Below are positions 1 to 5,838 of a DNA stretch of 11,267 nt, one piece after another. The stretch is from an uncultured Eubacteriales bacterium (GTDB lineage: Bacteria; Bacillota; Clostridia; Oscillospirales; Butyricicoccaceae): NCBI GenBank assembly GCA_934636325.1, contig CAKUAK010000119.1, positions 1 to 11,267 of the forward strand. Direction: 5' to 3'. The notes below the pieces were generated by a model. It was not told the origin of the DNA, did no database searches, and saw nothing but the letters and a program-made list of their open reading frames with translations. Each line of letters begins with the position of its first letter. Position 1 is the stretch's first letter. A program made the translations under genes and the position numbers.

Positions 1-35
1 ACCGCTGCTGCGGCGATGAAAGGGGAAACAGGGGC

Positions 36-78
36 ATATAAAAACTTCCCCGCACCGCGCTATGGCGGGACGGGGAAG
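36..78 (-). terminator. Intrinsic terminator of the feo operon
   Basis: On the minus strand, 38 bases after the regulator's stop codon, CTTCCCCG (78-71) pairs with CGGGGAAG (52-45). A partly paired GC-rich inner part (about CCCGC with GCGCGG) extends the stem, and TTTTTATAT follows directly (44-36). This is the standard rho-independent layout and marks the 3' end of the five-gene feo transcript. Confidence 0.85.
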
Positions 79-116
79 CGAGATGAAAGAAGTGTGTCAA
101 GCTGTTGGATCGAAGG

Positions 117-494
117 TCAGGCGCAGGTAGCCTGGCTGATCTTTGAACAAAGGGCGACGATGCAGCTTTCGGGAAGCGACGAGAGGGCCGCTATTGTCGA
201 TTGCTCGGCGTCATAACCCGACAGGCCGATATACTGGGCAAAGAAAGGAAAAAGGCTTTCATACTGCCTGGCATATTCCATGGCCAGGTCGTTTCCTTCA
301 CTTGTAAGGGTGACAGCGCTCCTCGGCTCCATATGAATAAGCCCCATTTTTGAAAGTGAGGCCAGCATGCGGTGTACCGACGGCCGGGCGACGCCAAGCC
401 TGATGGCAATGTCTACCGAGCGAGCAGAGCCCTTTTCAGAGATCAGTCGGTATATTATGAGCAGGTATCTGATCTTGGGTCCGCTTAATTCCAT
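117..494 (-). CDS. Small DtxR/MntR-like winged-helix regulator, last gene of the feo operon
   Basis: A 125-residue protein that probably binds DNA and controls the feo operon. Residues 7-66 match the winged helix-turn-helix of the DtxR/MntR family: an opening helix (YLLIIYRLISEKG), a SVDIAIRLGV helix, a recognition helix ARPSVHRMLASLSKMGLI and a wing ending in VTLTSEG. Residues 67-105 resemble the family's dimerisation helices; no SH3-like domain follows, so it is MntR-sized. By eye alignment with B. subtilis MntR, the metal ligands (Asp8, Glu11, His77, Glu99, Glu102, His103) are mostly not conserved; Arg and Leu stand at the first two sites. The tail carries Cys111, Cys116 and Cys124. I chose the ATG at 494 because AGAAAGGCGG lies 6 bases upstream; a start at 533 would run into the upstream small gene. 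It begins 23 bases after that gene, so it is co-transcribed. Family fairly sure; signal sensed unknown. Confidence 0.8.
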   Translation of the reverse strand: MELSGPKIRYLLIIYRLISEKGSARSVDIAIRLGVARPSVHRMLASLSKMGLIHMEPRSAVTLTSEGNDLAMEYARQYESLFPFFAQYIGLSGYDAEQSTIAALSSLPESCIVALCSKISQATCA

Positions 495-517
495 GATGTA
501 CCGCCTTTCTGTGAAGT

Positions 518-670
518 TTAATGACGATGGCACGAGCCTGCGTAGGGGCAGCCGCCGCAGTTGCCGCCACAGCCGCCATCATTTTTTTTGTGGCCTCGAA
601 TACCGTTTATAATTATCGAAAAGAAGATGACGGCGATGATTACTGTGCCAATGATGGTCGGCATGTTCAT
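518..670 (-). CDS. FeoB-associated Cys-rich membrane protein, 50 aa
   Basis: A 50-residue protein. One hydrophobic helix (residues 5-24, TIIGTVIIAVIFFSIIINGI) is followed by a short basic stretch (RGHKKN) and a Gly/Cys tail with Cys34, Cys38, Cys41 and Cys47, closing in HRH. This matches the small FeoB-associated Cys-rich membrane proteins found after feoB in many Firmicutes. Their role is unproven; the tail could bind Fe2+ or help FeoB, much as FeoC does in enterobacteria, but that is inference. The Shine-Dalgarno AAGGAGG lies 7 bases before the ATG and shares its first two A's with the TAA stop of feoB, so translation is probably coupled. The second in-frame Met (residue 3) is less well placed. 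Confidence 0.9.
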   Translation of the reverse strand: MNMPTIIGTVIIAVIFFSIIINGIRGHKKNDGGCGGNCGGCPYAGSCHRH

Positions 671-682
671 AAGATTACCTCC

Positions 683-2890
683 TTATTTGGAAGCTGTGAC
701 AGACTGTGCTACGTTGACCGATACAGCGTCCTCGTGATACTTGTTCTTGCGGAACAGGAGATAGAGGACTCCGGCCAGAGCGGCAATGGCAACGATCGTC
801 CAGATGCCGAATGTTGCTTCGCCTGTGACAAGACCGCCCAGCTGATATACAATCATAGCCATGACATAGGCAAATCCGCACATATAACCGATAGCACCGA
901 GTGTCCACTTTGTGTTATTCATTTCCCTCTTGATAGCGCCCATGGCAGCGAAGCAAGGTGCGCACAGGAGGTTGAAGATCATGAAGCTGTAGGCAGACAT
1001 TGCGCCGAAGTCAGCGCCGATCAGCTGCCAGATAGCCTCGGAGTCCTCAAGCAGGTCGGCCTCGCCGGCATAATTGTAAAGGATACCGAAGGTATTGACG
1101 ACCTCTTCCTTTGCGATAAGGCCGGTGATCGAAGCGACCGTTGCCTTCCAAGCCATATTGCCGACCCAGCCGAGGGGATAGAATATCCAGGCGACAGCCT
1201 TGCCGAAGGCGGCCAGCAGGGAACTGTTGTTATCCTCGACAGCACCAAAGGAACCGTCAACAAAGCCATAGCCCTGCAGGAACCAGAGGATGATCGAAGA
1301 AGCAAGGATTATCGTGCCAGCACGCTTGATGAAGCTCCAGCCGCGCTCCCATGTTGCACGGAAGACGTTGCCCCATGCAGGAACGTGGTAAGCAGGAAGC
1401 TCCATAACGAAGGGAGCGGGCTCGCCGGCAAAGGCCTTGAACTTCTTGAGCATGATGCCCGAGATGATAACGGCGGCAATGCCGATGAAGAAGGCCGATG
1501 TTGCGACCCAGGGAGAATTGCCGAATACAGCGCCGGCGAACAGGCCGATGATAGGCATCTTAGCGCCGCAGGGGATGAAGCATGTCGTCATGATGGTCAT
1601 CTTGCGGTCACGATCCTGTTCGATGGTACGGGAAGCCATAACGCCCGGAACACCGCAGCCTGTGGCGACCAGCATCGGGATGAAGCTCTTGCCAGAAAGG
1701 CCGAAGCGGCGGAAGATACGGTCCATGATGAAGGCGACACGGGCCATATAGCCGACGTCTTCAAGAATGGCAAGCAGGAAGAACAGAACGAGCATCTGGG
1801 GAACAAAGCCCAGGACCGCGCCGACACCGGCTACTATACCGTCCTGAATGAGGCCGTAGAGCCACCCGGCAACAACAGGCTCGCCTGCCGCGTTGAGAAG
1901 GAAGCTGTCAAAGAAGTTTGGGACAATCTCTCCGAAGAGGACATCGTTGGCCCAGTCTGTGCCCATCGTACCAATGGAGAAGGAATAACCGCCCATTGCG
2001 ATGGCATAGATGAGGAACATGATGACGGCAAAGATGGGAAGAGCAAGGATACGGTTCGTAACGATGCGGTCGATCTTATCCGATGTGCTCAGCTTGCCGT
2101 GGGATTTCTTCTTTACGCACTGCTTCATGACAGAAGCTATGTAGATATAGCGCTGGTTGGTGATGATGCTTTCGCTGTCGTCATCATACTGCTTTTCGAT
2201 GTCCTTTATGACATCTTCGATGGCCGATTTATCGGAAGCCGAAAGAGTGATCTGCTCGATGGCCTTTTCGTCGCGCTCGAACAGCTTGACCGAGAACCAG
2301 CGGTTGAGGTGGCTGTCGCACTTGCCGTTTACGATGGCTTCGATCTTTGCAAGAGCCTCTTCGATGGGCTTTTCAAATGTGACGGGAACATGGCCGGCCT
2401 TTGCGCCTGCGATAGCGGCAGCCTTGTCGGCAACGTCCTTGGAGCCTTCGCCCTTGAGGGCCGAGGTCTCGACAACCGTGCAGCCGAGTATCTTTCCGAG
2501 CTTGCCGGCGTCAATGGTGTCGCCCGACTTTCTGACCAGGTCCATCATGTTGAGGGCGATGACCATCGGGATGCCCAGCTCAAGCAGCTGTGTGGTCAGA
2601 TAAAGGTTTCTTTCGATATTTGTCGCGTCGACTATGTTGATGATAGCCTCGGGACGGTTGGTGATAAGATAGTTTCTGGCAACGACCTCTTCCAGTGTGT
2701 AAGGGGAGAGGGAGTAGATGCCGGGCAGGTCCTGGATGATTACATCCTTGTGGCCCTTGAGCTTACCTTCCTTTTTTTCAACGGTGACGCCGGGCCAGTT
2801 ACCAACATACTGGGCGCTGCCTGTCAGATCGTTGAACATTGTAGTCTTGCCGCAGTTAGGGTTGCCGGCAAGAGCTATTTTGATTGACAT
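683..2890 (-). CDS. feoB: Ferrous iron transport protein B (FeoB), GTPase-linked permease
   Basis: A 735-residue Fe2+ uptake permease of the cytoplasmic membrane, of normal length. The N-terminal G domain has G1 GNPNCGKT (9-16), G2 GVTVEK (34-39), G3 DLPG (54-57), G4 NMMD (114-117) and G5 SALKG (143-147). A helical GDI-like linker spans about 170-265. The membrane part starts near 280 and carries the first Gate motif GCGVPGVMASRT (411-422) with Cys412, then CFIPCGAKMP (437-446) with Cys437 and Cys441. The second Gate-type segment is CAPCFAAMGAIKRE (643-656) with Cys643 and Cys646. These Cys residues line the proposed iron path in the family. AGGAGG lies 7 bases before the ATG. The 82-base spacer from feoA2 holds a palindromic operator, so feoB may have an extra control point. 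The short C-terminal tail (717-735) looks non-conserved. Confidence 0.97.
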   Translation of the reverse strand: MSIKIALAGNPNCGKTTMFNDLTGSAQYVGNWPGVTVEKKEGKLKGHKDVIIQDLPGIYSLSPYTLEEVVARNYLITNRPEAIINIVDATNIERNLYLTTQLLELGIPMVIALNMMDLVRKSGDTIDAGKLGKILGCTVVETSALKGEGSKDVADKAAAIAGAKAGHVPVTFEKPIEEALAKIEAIVNGKCDSHLNRWFSVKLFERDEKAIEQITLSASDKSAIEDVIKDIEKQYDDDSESIITNQRYIYIASVMKQCVKKKSHGKLSTSDKIDRIVTNRILALPIFAVIMFLIYAIAMGGYSFSIGTMGTDWANDVLFGEIVPNFFDSFLLNAAGEPVVAGWLYGLIQDGIVAGVGAVLGFVPQMLVLFFLLAILEDVGYMARVAFIMDRIFRRFGLSGKSFIPMLVATGCGVPGVMASRTIEQDRDRKMTIMTTCFIPCGAKMPIIGLFAGAVFGNSPWVATSAFFIGIAAVIISGIMLKKFKAFAGEPAPFVMELPAYHVPAWGNVFRATWERGWSFIKRAGTIILASSIILWFLQGYGFVDGSFGAVEDNNSSLLAAFGKAVAWIFYPLGWVGNMAWKATVASITGLIAKEEVVNTFGILYNYAGEADLLEDSEAIWQLIGADFGAMSAYSFMIFNLLCAPCFAAMGAIKREMNNTKWTLGAIGYMCGFAYVMAMIVYQLGGLVTGEATFGIWTIVAIAALAGVLYLLFRKNKYHEDAVSVNVAQSVTASK

Positions 2891-2911
2891 TGTTTATCCT
2901 CCTATACAGCG

Positions 2912-2927
2912 GTTAGCGAGCGCTAAC
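2912..2927. promoter_or_regulatory. Operator 4, GTTAGC palindrome in the feoB leader
   Basis: GTTAGCGAGCGCTAAC; with one more paired base on each side it is an 8+2+8 palindrome (2911-2928). It lies between feoA2 and feoB, about 8 bases upstream of the feoB Shine-Dalgarno. It matches the form of the three copies before feoA1. It could bind a regulator as DNA, or fold as a 7-bp RNA hairpin next to the ribosome binding site. Confidence 0.75.
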
Positions 2928-2972
2928 CTTTTACCTTTAAAAATACAGCTTCGGCGGTGCTTTGGCTGTCTT

Positions 2973-3194
2973 TTACTGAACCTCGACCATCTCGGCGTCA
3001 GACTTTCTGAGCGAAAGCTCATAGCCGCGGATGTTGACCTCGATGGGATCGCCCAGGGGGGCTACCTTACGGACAAAGACCTCAACGCCCTTTGTGATGC
3101 CCATATCCATGATGCGGCGTTTTACAGGCCCCTGACCATGAAGCTTGACGACCGTGACCGTCTCGCCGGGGTTGACCTCTTTTAATGTTTTCAT
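2973..3194 (-). CDS. feoA: FeoA domain protein, second copy
   Basis: A 73-residue cytoplasmic SH3-like FeoA protein, thought in this family to interact with FeoB and affect its activity. Typical signatures are TLKEVNPGETVTVVKL at the start, a central KRRIMDMGITKGVEVFV turn, then PLGDPIEVNIRGYELSLRKSDAEMVEV, the GdPi..rgy.lslRk pattern common in FeoA. I start it at 3194 rather than the in-frame ATG at 3198-3200. The Shine-Dalgarno AAGGAGGT (3208-3201) directly abuts the first ATG, leaving no spacing, but sits 6 bases from the second. This Shine-Dalgarno contains the last bases of the feoA1 stop codon, which suggests coupled translation. It is clearly diverged from the first FeoA, so the two are old paralogues rather than a recent duplication. 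Confidence 0.93.
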   Translation of the reverse strand: MKTLKEVNPGETVTVVKLHGQGPVKRRIMDMGITKGVEVFVRKVAPLGDPIEVNIRGYELSLRKSDAEMVEVQ

Positions 3195-3206
3195 ATACAT
3201 ACCTCC

Positions 3207-3416
3207 TTATATCATGATCCTGCTGGCCATACTTTTGCTGAGGGCGACACGAGAACCCTTTACGTTGCAAATTATATTGCCGGCGATCTCATTAACAACG
3301 ATTACTTCGGCGCCCTCTACAAAACCAAGTGTGGCCAGATGCTGACGGACTTCATCCTTGCCGGTTATCCTCTTGATGTAGGAAAGCTCGCCTTGCGGTG
3401 CCATTGTAAGCGGCAT
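3207..3416 (-). CDS. feoA: FeoA domain protein, first gene of the feo operon
   Basis: A 69-residue FeoA-family protein. It has the classic pattern: PLTMAPQGELSYIKRI, then HLATLGFVEGAEVIVV, then GNIICNVKGSRVALSKSMASRIMI, giving the LGf.eG.ev.vv and GnII.nvkgsR.alsk.mA.kI.v features of Firmicute FeoA. The role is accessory to FeoB; a binding or regulatory task is known for the family, but the mechanism is debated. AGGAGGT lies 7 bases before the ATG at 3416. The gene follows the strong feo promoter through a leader of about 75 bases containing two operator palindromes. Its TAA stop overlaps the Shine-Dalgarno of the next feoA. Confidence 0.95.
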   Translation of the reverse strand: MPLTMAPQGELSYIKRITGKDEVRQHLATLGFVEGAEVIVVNEIAGNIICNVKGSRVALSKSMASRIMI

Positions 3417-3436
3417 AATTTTGACCTCCTGTGGGG

Positions 3437-3452
3437 ATTAGCATTTGCTAAC
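3437..3452. promoter_or_regulatory. Operator 1, GTTAGC-type palindrome in the feoA1 leader
   Basis: ATTAGCATTTGCTAAC, 6-4-6 arms with one mismatch, in the transcribed leader about 6 bases upstream of the feoA1 Shine-Dalgarno (minus strand). Its centre lies 34 bp from that of operator 2. A regulator bound here could act as a roadblock. Confidence 0.75.
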
Positions 3453-3470
3453 CTTTTGGCTTAAAAATAA

Positions 3471-3486
3471 GTTAGCTCTCGCTAAC
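3471..3486. promoter_or_regulatory. Operator 2, GTTAGC palindrome at the feo transcription start
   Basis: GTTAGCTCTCGCTAAC, perfect 6-bp arms around 4 bases. It begins about 6 bp downstream of the start predicted from the -10 box, the usual place for a repressor site. The half-site resembles DtxR/IdeR boxes, whose core contains GTTAG/CTAAC; that match is inference from motif likeness. Confidence 0.8.
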
Positions 3487-3498
3487 GATTCTGGAAAG

Positions 3499-3527
3499 AG
3501 AATACCACCATTCTTTTTTGTTGTCAA
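3499..3527 (-). promoter_or_regulatory. Sigma-A promoter of the feo operon
   Basis: On the minus strand TTGACA (3527-3522) and TATTCT (3504-3499) are separated by exactly 17 bp; the start should be near 3492. A run of A/T-rich sequence with T tracts (about 3532-3555) lies just upstream and may act as an UP element. Operators 2 and 3 flank the promoter, so it is likely repressed under iron-replete conditions. Confidence 0.88.
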
Positions 3528-3549
3528 GAGGTCGAAATAAAAAAATATC

Positions 3550-3588
3550 AAAAAAGTTAGCTTGAACTAACAAGCTCCCCCGGAGCTT
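3550..3588 (-). terminator. Candidate terminator of the amidohydrolase gene, overlapping operator 3
   Basis: On the minus strand, starting in the amidohydrolase stop codon, AAGCTCC pairs with GGAGCTT (3588-3572, 3-base loop). It can be followed by the alternative stem AGCTTG-CAAGCT (3576-3559, 6-base loop), three bases, then TTTTTT (3555-3550) and another T tract. The second fold has the stem and T-run layout of an intrinsic terminator and would separate this gene from the feo promoter just downstream. Confidence 0.55.
3556..3571. promoter_or_regulatory. Operator 3, GTTAGC-type palindrome upstream of the feo -35
   Basis: GTTAGCTTGAACTAAC, 6-4-6 arms with one mismatch, 28 bp upstream of the -35 box. 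Its position allows cooperative binding or looping with operator 2, 85 bp away. It also coincides with the second stem of the candidate terminator. Confidence 0.65.
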
Positions 3589-4396
3589 AAAGTCCGAGGG
3601 AGTAGATCCTGTTGGCGTTATTGAAAAAGACATCGTCCCAATGGCTTTCGGGAACGAGACGCGAAACAAAATCGGCATACTGCATCATATTGACCAGCGG
3701 CCAATCGGTGCCGTACATGATGCGGTCAAAGGCGTTGGGGTATTTGATCCATGTGCGCAGGTATTCGACATACCCGCTGTTCTCGCGGCAGTATCGGTCG
3801 ATGTCATGCATGCCGCCGTCGAGGATGCCCGAAAGGTCGGCGCAGACATTGGGGTTTTTATCGAGCACGGCCGCGGCGTCGAGGACCCACGGATTGCCGT
3901 AATGGCAGATGACAAAGGTGGTGTCGGAAAAATCGGCGGCGACTTCGTCGATCAGCAGGGGATGGCAGTATTTGAGGTGGGACGATGCGTTTGCCGTCGC
4001 GCCTGTGTGAACAGCCACCGGTTTACGTAGATCGGCGGCCAGGCGATAGACCGGGTGGAACTCGGCATCGGTTATATAGCGCCGGTTATATCCGGGATAG
4101 AGCTTGACTCCGACACAACCGGGGCTTTTAAGCTCATCCTCCAGCGCGTCGAGGACATCGTTCATCCCATGCTCTTTCATACAGCTGCTGTCAAGGCCGA
4201 CACAATAGCTGAGAAATCCGGGCAGCCTGGGCTTTGTTCCGGGGACATCGTTGCCCATGACCACGGCGTGGGTGATATCGTTCTGCGAAAAGTATTCCTC
4301 AAGATGGCCGCCGTCGTTCAGATGACCGACATCAAGGGCCAGTGCGTCAAAGCCGGGGCTCTTCTTGAAATGGATATGAGCGTCAATTATCTTCAA
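3587..4396 (-). CDS. Amidohydrolase_2-type TIM-barrel metal-dependent hydrolase
   Basis: A 269-residue cytoplasmic protein with the metal-site pattern of the amidohydrolase_2 group (ACMSD/uracil hydrolase-like): HIH at His7/His9 (IIDAHIHF), a Lys in GVKLYPG (Lys98), His130 (VAVHTG), His165 (VICHYGNPW) and Asp231 (YGTDWPL). These would bind one or two metal ions in a TIM barrel and drive hydrolysis or decarboxylation. The substrate cannot be read from the sequence. The reading frame starts with TTG at 4396, giving MKIIDAHIHF directly; AAAGGAGAT lies 9 bases upstream and no in-frame ATG lies nearby. It stands alone: 85 bases from the kinase gene, with its own candidate promoter, and ended by a terminator before the feo promoter. 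A link to either neighbour is not evident. Confidence 0.88.
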   Translation of the reverse strand: MKIIDAHIHFKKSPGFDALALDVGHLNDGGHLEEYFSQNDITHAVVMGNDVPGTKPRLPGFLSYCVGLDSSCMKEHGMNDVLDALEDELKSPGCVGVKLYPGYNRRYITDAEFHPVYRLAADLRKPVAVHTGATANASSHLKYCHPLLIDEVAADFSDTTFVICHYGNPWVLDAAAVLDKNPNVCADLSGILDGGMHDIDRYCRENSGYVEYLRTWIKYPNAFDRIMYGTDWPLVNMMQYADFVSRLVPESHWDDVFFNNANRIYSLGL

Positions 4397-4438
4397 TTTT
4401 GTCTGATCTCCTTTCCGCCCGGGTGTGGGCGAATAAAT

Positions 4439-4453
4439 AAAGGTTACACCTTT
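4439..4453. promoter_or_regulatory. Small palindrome over the amidohydrolase -10 box
   Basis: AAAGGTTACACCTTT, 6-bp arms around 3 bases, overlapping the candidate -10 box (4441-4446). It could be an operator for an unknown repressor. No T-run makes it a convincing terminator. Confidence 0.4.
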
Positions 4454-4469
4454 AAAAGAGATTTGTCAA
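4441..4469 (-). promoter_or_regulatory. Candidate promoter of the amidohydrolase gene
   Basis: On the minus strand TTGACA (4469-4464) is followed after 17 bp by TAACCT (4446-4441). The -35 is perfect; the -10 matches the consensus at only three of six positions, so basal activity may be weak or need help. It lies just after the kinase stop codon and would give a leader of about 40 bases before the TTG start. Confidence 0.5.
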
Positions 4470-4481
4470 AAGGTACGCTTC

Positions 4482-5834
4482 CTATTTAATAAAGTCGGCG
4501 CAGGGCAGCGACGCCCGCACCAGCAGGCCGCCAGAGGGGATATCCTCGGCTATGACACGGCCGCCGTGGGCCGTGATTATGCTGCGGCATATGGAAAGCC
4601 CGAGGCCCGAGACCTTTCTGCCCCGGTCGGTTGTATAAAGCGGCTCGAATATCGACTGTAAAAGTTCGGGCGGGACGCCGCGGCCGTTGTCGGAAAAATC
4701 AAATATGATGTCGTGATCCCGCTGGTAACATTCGAGGCGCAGAACGAGATCCCTGGCCTCGCCGTGGGATATGCTGTTGCCGATAAGATTGCCGAAATAG
4801 CGCTTCATATGGGGCATATTGCATATCAGTCTTGCCTCCGGGCAGGCACACGAGACCTCGAGCCGCACCTCGGCATCCATAAGCTCTTCACGGTATTCTT
4901 TTTCAATGGAGGAGCAGAGTGCTCCGGCCGTGAGCAGCTCCATAGGCGAGGAATCCCGCAGCCCGGCGTCAAGGTAATCGTCGAACTCGTCGACTATGCT
5001 CTTTATGGCAAGGCCGCGGTCATGGATGGCGTTTATATACTGGCTTCGCTTTTCGTCGGAGAGCTGAGCCGAGCCGAGCCGCTGTGAATAGCCGAGAATT
5101 GAGGTCAGCGGCGTCTTTATATCATGGGATATCGAGGCGATAAGGCGGCGCTCCGACTGTTCCTTGGCGTGCAGGACGCCGGTCAGGTCGGCAAAGCCGT
5201 TCTGCAGCTTGCCGATCTCGTCGATGCGGGTGCTGCGCTGGGGCAGGGTGCCCTTTTCGGAATACAGCGCCATCTTTTTTCTGAGGCTGACGATGGGGGA
5301 TATAAAGAGAAGGTATAAAAGCACGCCGGCGGCGATCACGATGAAAAAGTTGAAAAAGAGAAGCCCGGTTTTTGCCTGATCCCCAACGGTGTCGACAAGG
5401 GCCTTGCGCTCGATCGGCGGCATGAAAATGTGTATGATAAGGCTTTCGCCGCCGGGCAGCGTTACCTGCGTCATGGCCGAGGGCAGGATAGCGGCATCGT
5501 CGGGATCGTCGGAGGCCGAGCCGTATATCAGCTCGCCGCTGTCGTTCCACACCATGCAGGCCACCCCGCCGGGAAGATAATCCTCAAGCCCGGAACATTC
5601 GCCGCCGCTGCCCGACAAAAAGGCGGCTGCCTGGTCGGCAGTTTCCGACGCCTGCCTGACCGATTCGTCGAAGGCTTTTCCGGCGTATGACCGCAGATAC
5701 CGAAGAAAGACGACACCCGACAGCAGCCACCCCACAAGGGCCAGCAGGACCAGCACAACTATGACCTTGCGCGACAGGCGCGAGTCAATCCAGTTGAAGC
5801 CGGGAAGGGAAAAGCGCAGCTTTTTCTCGCTCAT
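4482..5834 (-). CDS. Membrane sensor histidine kinase
   Basis: A 450-residue sensor kinase. Domains in order: short cytoplasmic N-terminus, TM1 (about 24-46), an extracytoplasmic sensor of roughly 110 residues, TM2 (157-179), a HAMP-like linker (180-230), HisKA with the H-box SISHDIKTPLTS (phospho-acceptor His237), and an HATPase_c domain. That domain has the N-box GNLIGNSISH (Asn353), the G1 box DNGRGVP (383-388), the F box IFEPLYTTDRG and the G2 box GLGLS (410-414), ending in HGG. It should autophosphorylate and pass the phosphate to the response regulator encoded just upstream. I chose the ATG at 5834, 4 bases after the regulator's stop, preceded by AAGGGGGA at 8 bases. A longer frame from 5879 would overlap the regulator gene. 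The sensor region matches no ligand fold I recognise. Confidence 0.94.
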   Translation of the reverse strand: MSEKKLRFSLPGFNWIDSRLSRKVIVVLVLLALVGWLLSGVVFLRYLRSYAGKAFDESVRQASETADQAAAFLSGSGGECSGLEDYLPGGVACMVWNDSGELIYGSASDDPDDAAILPSAMTQVTLPGGESLIIHIFMPPIERKALVDTVGDQAKTGLLFFNFFIVIAAGVLLYLLFISPIVSLRKKMALYSEKGTLPQRSTRIDEIGKLQNGFADLTGVLHAKEQSERRLIASISHDIKTPLTSILGYSQRLGSAQLSDEKRSQYINAIHDRGLAIKSIVDEFDDYLDAGLRDSSPMELLTAGALCSSIEKEYREELMDAEVRLEVSCACPEARLICNMPHMKRYFGNLIGNSISHGEARDLVLRLECYQRDHDIIFDFSDNGRGVPPELLQSIFEPLYTTDRGRKVSGLGLSICRSIITAHGGRVIAEDIPSGGLLVRASLPCADFIK

Positions 5835-5838
5835 AGCG

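Noticed and set aside
1..116. A 66-residue frame on the plus strand starting at 16
   Set aside because: It runs through the feo terminator and into the regulator gene on the other strand, with no conserved content.
495..533. A longer start for the small regulator at 533
   Set aside because: It would overlap the 50-residue Cys-rich gene and lacks a well-placed ribosome binding site; the ATG at 494 has one.
521..2887. A 788-residue open frame on the plus strand opposite feoB
   Set aside because: It mirrors feoB almost codon for codon; the translation is rich in Asp, Gly and Cys with no domain or fold pattern and no ribosome binding site. Codon bias in feoB explains the lack of stops.
2945..2969. 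A terminator or attenuator between feoA2 and feoB (ACAGC with GCTGT, then ATTTTT)
   Set aside because: The stem is only 5 bp with a 15-base loop, too weak to list as a terminator, although partial attenuation cannot be excluded.
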